Source: Notospermus geniculatus (lineage: Eukaryota; Nemertea; Pilidiophora; Heteronemertea; Lineidae). Taken from it: 64,000 bases of DNA. Positions 31,501 to 43,500 of this stretch are shown piece by piece (positions within the stretch are counted from its first letter, which is position 1; the number at the start of each line of letters is the position of its first letter). Below the pieces are notes generated by a model. It was not told where the DNA came from and made no database searches. It was given only the letters and a program-made list of their open reading frames with translations. The position numbers and the translations under genes are program-made. The stretch is taken from the NCBI GenBank assembly GCA_002633025.1, contig NMRB01000668.1, forward strand, positions 171,139-235,138. Reading direction: 5' to 3'.

Positions 31501-34500
31501 TTGAAGTCGGAGTCGGAGAGTTGCGCATCCTCTCACGACCGTAAATGGTCTTAGATTCTTGGGATGTGTTACCCTTAAATAATGTTAAGTTCTACATCAT
31601 GATATTTATGACACTGAACTGATTCTTTCCTTTTGCTTCTTTAGAATGTGTTCACCGAAGCATCCAGACAGCTCCTCAAAGCAACAAGAAACCGCGTATT
31701 CTTCGCTTCAGTTAATATTTTGATGCCGGAAACGTGGCCTTCGAAGGGAAATTACGAGATCCCACCATCCGGAGCAACTTTTGAATCGGCAAATATTCGC
31801 GTGGACACACCGAACCCTGTCTGGGGGAATAACCCGTATACCAGGCAGTTGGGCGGGTGTGGCGAGCCTGGAGAATACATCCACTTTACTCCCGAGTACT
31901 TCCTTAATGAGGCCAAGACGCGGTACGAGCTGGGTTCCCCGGGTGAGTTAGTCAACGAACAGATCTTTGTGCATTATTATCCGCCAAAGAGGGATATTTC
32001 CGGAGCAGAACCCCACAGAGGGAATATATGTAAATTGTGACCCGCTGTGGCAAAAAAAGCAGTCGCACGTCGCTCAGAAGGTGAGCCTCAATGAACTAAG
32101 ATGACACCAGGAGAGAATGGAACAAATAGATTCCTTCACATTTCATAATAGACAGACAGTTCTGAAACTGACAAACATTTGGTCTCAACCTGCCAAGGTA
32201 AAGCCCCACTCCGGGGCCCGTACGGCGAGTAAAAACAGACATTTTGGCCAATTTCTACGGTGCCCAGTTTGATCTTAGTCTAATTTCCGCTTATCCATTG
32301 AGGCGATTTCGGCATAATTCAGCTTAGATATGAGTTTCAGTCTCAAAAGTCCACAGCAAGCCGCTGGGTGGGGAAAATCGTACCGCGCCCGGTGCATTTG
32401 TGACCTTGGCTTAAGAGCGACGTGCGTCTGCTTTTGCCAGAGCGGGTCACAATTCCAATGAAGAGATGAAATAGATATCGGGTTTCTTTCGGTGAAAGAC
32501 ATTGCTTCCTACAAGATTCGAACCCACGGACCCTTGCGTGAGGCATCAACTGCCAGCACTAATGGGCAGCACGCCTTAACCACTAGGCCAAATCCCCATC
32601 TTCAAAAAAAGATGGTTCAATGGCCCATGTTAAACGAGGCGTCCATCAGTACCCTGCGGAGAGGGGGAGGGGACGCGTTAATCACATGATAGTGCTGCCT
32701 TCTAGCACTATCACATTGTGCAAAACTGCCGTCTCAGTTTTGCGAGGACGACAAAACGTCGAAGCGAGAAACAAAATGGCGGCCATCCATTCCTAACTCG
32801 TACCTAAGCTCAAAACTACGGTACTGGGTATACTTTTGTAGATCGAACTATACCTAGGGTATAGTTTTGTAGGACGACATTGAACCTGGGTATATTTCTG
32901 TTATACCCAGGACGACATTAACCGATTCGGCCCTTCTACATCGCGGGTGAGCTTCAGAACACATTTCCCGTCCCTTTTGTACATTTAGAACAGCCTTAAT
33001 TTTCCACTGGATTTATTTCAGCTAAAGCTCTAGTTCATGAGTGGGGCCACCTTCGTTGGGGGTTATTTGATGAGTACGCTATAGATAAAGATGGTGACAG
33101 TCACTTTTATCAGATTGGTAATTATATAAATCCAGTCAGGTAAGTAATTAATTGATTTATTGAACTATTAATTGTCGCTTAGGTCGCACTGCCTGCAGCG
33201 CCGACCTGTCGGGATAAATGGCACGCGGATTCCTCATTGACGTCTGTCCTTCAGGTTTGCCGCTCAAATTGAATGATAGCATAACGGAATCAAACATAAA
33301 GGTTTAATTGCGAACAATGAAGTAACTGAGGGATACACTTCATGTGTTGCCACCAGATGTCGCTCACTGCCTGAATTTTGGCTTTACGTAACAGGCAGGA
33401 GTTTTTTTGTGACAATGGGGGTACATGAATCTGTCGACTTGATGCTTTGAATTCCATTTCTGAGGATAACAGAGCTGTTTTCAGCAAAATTTATTGGTGT
33501 TCTCTGTGCAAAGATGACCCTACGCTCTCATCGTTCGTGGGGTTCTCATTAATGAGGAACCTGCATAACAAGCCCTGCCAATAGAGGGTCCTGCAGACAA
33601 GTGGACCATGGTTGCAATGAGAAATCCCCCTTTTGCCAAGTCAATGATTAAGTTGAATATTTCATCCCTGAATTACAACTGTGCACGGGAAAATGGCACC
33701 AGAAATGTCATTTTATTGGTCCTTTATTATATTTTGATGAGTTTGATGAAGAAAATCAACAAAATTTAATTTTCAATGGGGAACCGGCGTGCCCAAAGGA
33801 GGCGCTGGGCAACAACTTTTTCACAAAAGCGCATGCGTTGCGACGTTGAAAACGTCAATGACGTCACCCGTCCTTCGTGACGTTATGTGCGGTACGTCAT
33901 TCACAACTCATGACGTCGACCATTCGCCTGTTATTTACGCTAAAATATTCAATTTTGTCGATGAAATTCAACCCCGGCCCCCCACTCCTTAATTTTAGGG
34001 TACACATATGCTTGTTCCTGTGTTTGAAAAGGACCCCCTTATGGAAGGAACCAAGGGAAATTTTCCACCCCTTTCTGCGGGCTTTTTTCATCCAATTAGA
34101 CCCCATAATGGAAGGAACCAAGATATTTTCACCCCTTTTTCGGGATTTTTTATGTAATTAGGCACCCGGATTTTGAAGGAACCAAGGGATTTTCACCCCT
34201 TTTTTACAAGCTTTTTCATTGAGAATAGGACTTTCAAACCCCTTTTTATTATTTTTTCGGGAAGATAAACTTTTGCCCCTTTATAAGAATTTTTCGGGGG
34301 GGGGGGGNNNNNNNNNNNNNNNNNNNNNNNNNNNNNNNNNNNNNNNNNNNNNNNNNNNNNNNNNNNNNNNNNNNNNNNNNNNNNNNNNNNNNNNNNNNNN
34401 NNNNNNNNNNNNNNNNNNNNNNNNNNNNNNNNNNNNNNNNNNNNNNNNNNNNNNNNNNNNNNNNNNNNNNNNNNNNNNNNNNNNNNNNNNNNNNNNNNNN

Positions 34501-37500
34501 NNNNNNNNNNNNNNNNNNNNNNNNNNNNNNNNNNNNNNNNNNNNNNNNNNNNNNNNNNNNNNNNNNNNNNNNNNNNGCCGGTTCCTCATTGAAAATGCAT
34601 TGGACATTGAACCTTTTGTACTGGTTTTGCCATCTGGATTTTTAGTTTTGCCGGTTCCTCATTGAAAATGCATTGGACATTGAACCTTTTGTACTGGTTT
34701 TGCCATCTGGATTTTTAGTTTTGCCGGTTCCTCATTGAAAATGCATTGGACATTGAACCTTTTGTACTGGTTTTGCCATCTGGATTTTTAGTTTTGCCGG
34801 TTCCTCATTGAAAATGCATTGGACATTGAACCTTTTGTACTGGTTTTGCCATCTGGATTTTTAGTTTTGCCGGTTCCTCATTTAGTCCTTTTGTATCATA
34901 AGATCAACTAGTCTGAATTCAACAAAATTTGTACTAAACATGCAGAAGGGTCTTGCCGATCATATGAAAGAATCAGGATGCAAATCTCTCGAGGTTTAAA
35001 GGGATACTGTCCACATTTATAAAATGCTAAATTTGTAAGTTGAACCTTTATGTTTGATTCCTTAAAGCTGAACTGCATGAACAAAAACTGGAGATTCCAG
35101 CTTTGAAAAAAGACCACCACGCCACGGTGGTGGTCAAGAGAAATGCAAACGACCAAAAGGCACTTTCAAAACACCTCCAGAACATGATAGACTACCAGGC
35201 TATTTGGTGGCGCTTCTGTATTCACCCTGTATGGGCGGTTATTACCGCAAATAAAGGACGTGGAGGCGAAAACAAGGACAGTTGGAACGAGAACGTTATG
35301 TAGTAAAACGAAGACATTATGTACTAAAATAAAGACCTTGTAATTTGAAACAAAGACATCGTATCTTTCAAAACAAGGACATCCACACACCATGCATAAG
35401 ACCTATGCACGCGACGCGAAGACATCATACGACACGAAGACTAGACATCATACAACACGAAGACATTAAACGACGCGAAGTCAACAGGTGGCGCTCGCGT
35501 TTTCTTAAAGGGGACCTGTTCACTTTCGGACAAATTAGACAAAATTTAAATGAGGGGATTTTTACTGAGAGTTTGATTGGATGTTGGTGCATGGTGGTGT
35601 CCCATCATGCCTCAGCACGAATAGATAAAGGGGGCGCTGCATTCGCTTTCGTGAAAATCGTTTTTTACTGTGGTTGAGCCCCATGGATCAATATTTTTTT
35701 CAAATTCCTTCGCAGTGCCTTAGTTCTAGGATGTACCTACAAAACTAAAATGATAGGTGGCGCTGCTGAGATATTAGTACCTGTACGTTTTTGGTTCTGA
35801 ATGGGCTAACATATTGACGTAATTATTGTACATTGATAGGCATGTCTGTGAATGTCTGTGCATGTCACACCATGTTTCGAAAATGAGAAGGTCCGAGCAT
35901 GTTCAGGCCGTCTCGTTTAAATTTTGTATGACGCCATCAGATTATGCAAACTAGTTAAAATGTCGGTCACGTGACCTAGTAAAGGGTTATCTCCACTAGG
36001 TTAGGATGGCGCCATAGTTTTGCCATTCATTAGGAAGTGAAGGATGGAAGGGCTAGGAAGTCCTAAGCATTCTACTGACAAAATGGGGGAAGGGGCCAAA
36101 ATGGGGGAAGGGGCCAAAATGCGGCAAATTGCATTACGTAGCCTACGGAAGCACAGACATGTGAATAAGATGAATGTACAAGAATGTACAAGAACCCATT
36201 CAGAACTTATGACCAGAAACGTAAAAGTATTGATGTTGTCTTCGCGTCGTATAATGTCTTCGTGTTGTATGATGTCTTCGTGTCGTATGATGTCTTCGCG
36301 TCGCGTGCATAGGTCAGATGCATGGTGTGTGGATGTCCTTGTTTTGAAAGATACGATGTCTTTGTTTCAAATTACAATGTCTTTATTTTAGTACATAATG
36401 TCTTCGTTTTACTACATAACGTTCTCCTTCCAACTGTCCTTGTTTTCGCCTCCACGTCCTTTATTTGCGGTAATAACCGCCCATACACCCTGAGTCTGTC
36501 AATGGAGCAACATCAAGACATGGCATCCAGTGACGTCTGCAGGTCGAAGGCATTAGGTTCTTACCGAACCAGAGAGTAAAGTCGGTCACTATTCTATAGT
36601 ATTCACTTCTTGTTGACATTCATGGTGTTATCCAAGCACCAGTTGAAAACATTTATGCATTCAAAAACAATACAACACTCATTTGACGTACATCAACGTC
36701 ATCAGATATCATTACATATACGTTGAGGACAATTCTTATTTTATTCCCTTGGCCAGAATTACCGTAATCAATTAAATATTCTTTCTACAAATACACACAC
36801 ATCACGCGAGTCATGTATGTATTATTGCTCAGATCAAGTACATTGCATTTCTGTGAAAATATATTCAAATAACGAAACTATGGCAAAAGAAATCAAATAA
36901 GACTTATATGCAACATGTTTGCAATGATACCAAATGGAGTTTCTGAAACTCAGACAAGTGGTGTATTATTTGTTGATGCCGAAGTTTTTGCCATTGTACC
37001 ATATATTTCAACTGGGCGCAAGCACTAAAGAAACCTGACCAACCTCGTACTCGGGTTCCTACGGATTGTACTAAGTCTATCAGGCTCTGTCACTTGGACA
37101 CTATCTCTTGATGTGTCTCGATTGAAAGCCTGAGATTGAATACAGTGGCGCCACCAAATAGGCCGGTAGTCTATCATGTTTTGGAGGTACTTCGAAGGGC
37201 GTTCGCACCACCATACTGCGGCGCTGTGGTTTTTGTTCATGCAGTTCAGCTTTAATGCTGATGGCAATTATGGACCGCCCTGTTGTCAGTCCACAATGAT
37301 GCTGGTACAGCCAGGAGCACACCAGGAGATATCGCAAGATTTAATCGCCAGCGAGCAAATTAGCTGTTGACGCCTGGTGTGCATTTGGCAGCGATGTGTG
37401 GAATCATGCACCAGCGGTGACTATGGCAAGCCAAAGCGGAAAAAATGTCAGAACTGAGATAATATTGTCAAGACTACGAGAATATGGTCAGGATAATGAA

Positions 37501-40500
37501 ATTGTCACCAGAATATTCATATTATGGTACCAGAACCCCAAATTATACTATCAGATTTCGAAAATATGGTCAGAATAATCAAAATTGTCACCAGAATTGC
37601 ATATTATGTTATCAGAACCCCAAATTATACCATCAGATTTCGAAAATATATAGTCAGAACTCAGAAACATGTCACATATTCAAATTGCTGCCAGAATATT
37701 CATATTATCTTATCAAAACCGCCAAATTTTACTGTCAGATTTCATAATACGGTCAAGACCCAAATTCCTGTCAGAACTGAGAAACATGTCTGAACCGTTC
37801 AGCGAGACCAATCAAGAAAACGTGACCGGCACGTTTTGATGACGTCATACGCATATTTTGATGACGTCATGGCTTGGTACGTTGTTGACATTGCATTACA
37901 CGAAATTTGGGATGGTTATCATCATGCATGACATGCATGTTCATGTTTATGATGCATGCAGTCATGTTTTTTGTCTTCCATCATCTTGACGTTTTTGCGT
38001 TCTGATGGCTCGACCGCGCAATGTTCATCCCGACAATGAAATTGACTTCTTTCTGTCTGTTCCCCGATTTGCCGCTGAGTGCAATCCACATAGGGAAACT
38101 CATGACCTTAACATTGCTGAACATTATATGCACGTGGCTGATGTATACGGTAAAGCAGTGGGTGATTTCAAAGTTGGTGTTAACATCCAGTGTTAACACT
38201 TGGTGTAACACTAACACCATCCAGAACACCGGTTATAAACTCCACCCCTGGTGTTGGTGTTAATGCCAGTGTTAGTGTTATATATGGTGTTAGTGTTACT
38301 GCTAGTGTTAAAGTAACACCGTGTGGAACACCAGGTGTTAACCTAATCTGAGCTTGGTGTTAACTTGACAATTTTCAAAAGGAATTTCTATTGCCACTAA
38401 CACTAACGTCTAGGTGTTAACACCAGAGGTATTTTATAGGTCACCTCTAGTGTTAGCGGAGCAGCCATGTTGTTCATCCCATTTGAGGAGGTTGCAGCTG
38501 GTATTTTAGATATTCGAGCCCCGAATTATGAACGAAGTCCTGCAAAAACTACTGAACCAATAGAAAAGCATGTCAGGCTGACAGCTGGTGAAATAGAAGA
38601 ACTCTCACGGGAATTCCATGCGTTCAGAATCGATGACAACCCCAAGGCCACCTTTCCTTCATCACAGAGGAGAGTAGAGATTTTCCTGTCCTATCTGTCA
38701 TCCGGGGGTTACTTCCGTCAACAGGCCTATGCTTATGGTATGGCCACAAGTACAGCGTGGCATTACATCAATGAAGTTGCTACATTTATGCAAGCCAGTG
38801 CAGCTAATTTCATATCGTTACCTCAGCCTGATGAATACGAAGGCCTTTCTTCTCCATTACGAATGGTGAATGGGGAAGTTAAGAAGGTACTCTTGTATGT
38901 GGATGGTGTCATCATCCGAATTCAACGTCCAGACCATGCAGGAGATGCATATTTCTGTGGCCGAAATGGCAAGTCTTGTGACTCTCTGAACGTACAGTAC
39001 GTTGTCGACAAGAATGGTAAAGTGCGCCATGTCGTGTCTGGTGTGCCAGGAGCAACGCACGATAAGACGGCCATCGAGTGGTCGCAGGCTTTCCTGCAGT
39101 TCCTTGACACCCTCCCTGATGATACCATTGTGCTCGGAGATCCTGCCTACAGGAATATTCATCCTCAGCTGGTAACATCGATATCAGGGAGAAGAAACCT
39201 TACCCCAGAAGAGACGGTATTCAACGACCAGGCCAGGCGACTCCGCCAAATAGTGGAACGGGCAATAGGAGCAACTGAACTGAAGTGGCGCATGGATCAG
39301 CTAAAAGAAAACAGACTGGCAGCAAAGGGAGGGCCACTTTTTCCTGCGAAGTGTTCTGTGGCCGTTTGTGTTCTTCACAACCGTTACACTAACTTTCTCT
39401 AAATTTTAAAATGGACACGGGTCATTCTTCCATGGACTGAAATTTTATTAACAAGTAACAGTCAACCTCAGAGACAAATAACACACTACTGAGACATTTT
39501 GACACTGAAATAGTAGTAAAGTATGTAACTAAGTCCAATACATCATTACATGTGACATTTTCTGTTCACTTGCTGTCTTTGTGTCTTTACAGTTCATCAA
39601 TTTCGTCATCCACAACAATTTGGTTCATAGCAAAATAACCTTCTCGGAGCATCCGAATGTCTGCAGCAATAGATCCCAGAAAGCCGTTTTGCTCCCTCAC
39701 CAAACGAAGGTACTCCTGTTGGAATGCCGAAGAGGTTCCTAGAAAATCCAACTTCGCCTTCTTGGTTGCAGGGTGTTCTGATGTTTCCCCCTTTTTGTTG
39801 CATTTCTCATGTTTCTGGGGAGTGGTGCTTGCACGACTTGGACCTGGTTGAGGCTGGTCTTCTGATGGCTTGGAAATATTCATTTCTGTCACCAAGAAAG
39901 TGGGCTTAATGGCCCCACCAACAGGAAAAAACAAATCGTAGTAACTTTCGAAGTTGGTGAAGAGACTTGATGACCCACGAAGCGAAGGTGTTGCCTCCTC
40001 TGTTTCGATTCCAGATATCTTCTTCTTGGCAATGATTGTACGGTAATCACGGCCAAGGTTCTTCAGGAAGTTTTCGATGACCTTTCCTTCTGTGCCAAGG
40101 ATCCTGCCAACTTTCTCGTATACTTCGTTGGACCTCCCATGCTTCTTTAATGTCATGAACTCCTTGTGGTGCTCGCACATGAGGGCAAGGGCATGCTCCA
40201 TTTTGTCAATGGTCCACCCAAATCTTTTTGGTGTAACAGTGGTGGTTATTCTGGAATGATAGAATAATGGATAATCATGAATATGGAGGAGACGGACATG
40301 ACGGAGGAAATTGAAAGACTGTTAGTTCTGTAGTCGTTAGAAATTTAAGGAACTCCCCATAGACACGACAGACAGTTAACATGGCCGCTTCATTCATCAA
40401 TAGGTGGTGCCTGGACATGAAATGCATGATATCTTGGTTAATTAATAGGCCTATCATAGGCCTGAAAAAGCTTACTTTGAAAAAGTGAAAAATAAAATAA

Positions 40501-43500
40501 AAATCCATGCGACAGGCAATTCACAAGAGTGAGGGAATGAGAAACAAGTAATTTTTTTCACGGCCTAAACAAAAATAAACAAGCAAGTTTGACCTAAATC
40601 TCCCCAAGTCAAAAAACTGTGGGACCATGCCAACAATTTTTCATATTGCACATTAGTACTAGCTGACCCTGCGTTTGATTGGTCGGAATATGTCTCAAGG
40701 CCACGCCATGCTCCCATATGGCACTGGCATGACGTAGCCCCTGTACACTGTCATGCATGTCATGTCACTGTGCTGTTGTGCCCCTTGGACATGTTGGACG
40801 GCTACTTCATGACTTTGGCTGCTTTTCAGTTGATTAAAACATGTAAAAGGATTATTTGATAATGAGGAAATTATGGATTACTTTTGAACTAGGCCAAGCA
40901 TGAAATAATTGTGTGATGGTCAGCTATGTGGTGAGTAAAATAGGCCTAGGGCCTAGCGCCTTGCTTGCTACTGCTGCTGTTCTGAGATGCCGGACTGACT
41001 GACGGGATGGATGAGAGATTGATAAAAAAATTGGGCTGGGCTCTGCCAAAGGCTAAATTTTATAGGCCTAGGCCTAGGGCTAGGCCTAGGCCTCATAGTC
41101 ATGATGGCCCTGGCAAGCCCACTGCCTCAGCCTACGCTAGGCCTACATCGACATGGTAGCCTACATACATGTACATATGATGGCCTAGGCCTAGACTAGG
41201 CACGCCCAGCCCCCAGCAGGGTCGGGATTTATTTTCCATATTTCTAACAAAAAAGGAGTTCCCAATCTTTCAGAAATTGTACACAGTCGAATCCCTGGAA
41301 ACTAGTGTCTTATGGTAATGCAAGACAACAACCTGAGACACCTCTTACCTTTCCATTTTGTGAATATTCTTCAGGATTATTGTTGAGCGGTCTTTCCAAA
41401 AAGTTATCTTGGCTCAGGGATAGGGTAGCCTAAGCAGACGACAGGCATGGGCAGATATAAAATAGATATTTGAGTGAAACTGCTGGTCAAATATTTATAA
41501 AAGAACCAGGAAAGTCGTGATTCCTTATCAAACCTTAGAAAAATAGAAGACCTTGTTCGACAAGATAAAAGTCATCCATTTTTGATGACTTGTCTTCTCT
41601 TTTCAACAAAAAAACAAGAAAACAGCAAGTTGACTTCATGATATGGCCATGACGGTGGGAGGGTCCAGATGAGCAATCACTCAAAAAAGCCTAATCAAAG
41701 AAATTTCAAGTTGAAACTCGAAAGCTTAATGAATGGATGTTTCCGAGACATGTTGTAAGAATGTTGTGACAAATTTTGAAGTCAGGATGCCAAATATTTG
41801 GCAGTTTTTTTTGCCTCTGAAAAGTTGAAGTGGAGAAAATCGAAAACGGGGTCAGCCATCTTGGAAATGTTGAATTGACACCAAGCATGCCAAGTGTTAA
41901 CTCAAGTGTAAAGTTAACACCAGAGGTGGTGTTTACTTAACACCAGATGTTGGGCGGTTGAAATTAACACTGACACCAACACCAACACCAAACACTGACA
42001 CTAACACCAACTTTGAAATCACCCATTGTATGCAATGTACCTAGGTGCGTGGCCAGTCGATCAGCAGAGGCCCCAGGATGGACATGGGTCGTTTTGTGAC
42101 TTATTGGAGGTTCTTCTCATACACCTCCTGGCTATTCGAGAGACCTTCAATGAAAGAGTAATGCTTCTTCGACGTGGCCAACTCCAAGTCAACCAAGAAG
42201 AAGTAGGCCTAGCCCTAGGCCCACAACAACAGTTCCACGACAACGGGCATGCCGGTGGGCCTATGGTTCCCACTGCCAGTAATCGAGTTGAAGATCGTCC
42301 CAGTGCAGACCTTGAGGAAACTGGTGATGATGCTGTTGGCATGCTACAACATGTGGAAGAACCGAAGCAGCCTGGTCGTCGTCGCATGACAATTTGCCCA
42401 AATCGTGTGCAATTTCTCTGGGAAATGGGCTTCAAGTGGCGTGCCATTGCAAGGATGTTGGGTGTGAGTGAAAGAACATTACGTAATCGTCGAGGAGAAG
42501 AGTCTTTTCAGCAGCTGAATTTAGAATTCTCTGACGTTAGTGACGAAGAACTAGACCAGCAGCTAAAGTCGGTCATGGACATCAGTGAGCGTTCAGGGGA
42601 AACATTCATGATAGGTGCCTTGCGTGCTCGAGGTAGGTCAATACAAAAAGTTGTGTATAAAATGTGTATTCAGTATTCAACTTGTGCTGTATTCATCCTA
42701 CAGTCAAACATTTCAATATTATTGAAACATTTCAATATTACTGAAACATTTCAATATTATTGAAACATTTCAATATTATTGAAATGTTGGCTGTAGGGTA
42801 GCCTAATGAATACAGCACATAGTTTCATAAATGGATTGATTTGACAGGAACAGGGATGCATCGATTCTTTAATTGTACGTGGCTGGCTGGCCTCTCAGAA
42901 CACCTAACATCGTCTCTCCTCCTCAGACAAGGGCAAAAAAAGAAATTGTTCTTTATAGAATTTCAGTTCAGACTTCAGCAAATTATGTCGATGTGTATCA
43001 TTCACACAAATCCTTAACTTTTCCAGGTATTCGGGTACAAAGACAACGTGTAAGAGAAAGTCTTATGAGAATTGATCCAGTTGGTCGAGCCCTACGCCGT
43101 AGACGAGTCATATATCGCAGAACTTACTGGGTACCATTCCCCAACTACATTTGGTAAGCAGGTTACAGGTACAAATGTACCATGTTGTGGACTTTCAGTT
43201 AGGAGCTCAACACCAACAGCCCATTGGTGATTGTTTGCTACATTGTATAGCTACTTCACTATTCATACTCGGCTTACATACATCTTATTCTTCTTCAACT
43301 CCTGTTGAAATACCAGCAATAGCTTTGATATTATGAGGAATTGAAAATCAGTAAAGCAAGTTTTACACCTGTTAGGGTACAGGTATGTAGGAAAACATCA
43401 CATCCAACCAGCAGTGGATGATGGAGGAATCGTCACCATGAATGATTTTTACTCACCTGCACTGGTCTTGTTGGTAATATATTCTTTGATATCAATACAT

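Larger units (their letters stand above)
38157..42025. mobile_element. PIF/Harbinger transposon nested in the transposase intron
   Basis: Ends GGGTGATTTCAAAGTTGGTG (from about 38159) and its inverse (to about 42025) bracket a HARBI1-like transposase (+) and a Myb/SANT-like gene (-), the standard Harbinger pair. Both subterminal regions (38160-38470 and 41890-42025) are filled with GTGTTA/TAACAC words in both orientations. I could not define the usual 3-bp target duplication. 40260-41880 is non-coding, with AGGCCTA-rich stretches near 40940-41220. Confidence 0.85.

Noticed and set aside
33290-34161. Possible further CLCA exons after exon 3
   Set aside because: The frames here have no CLCA similarity. 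The true next exon was found at 56336 by phase and sequence.
34219-34665. Open frames crossing the second assembly gap
   Set aside because: Same reason: mostly unknown bases.
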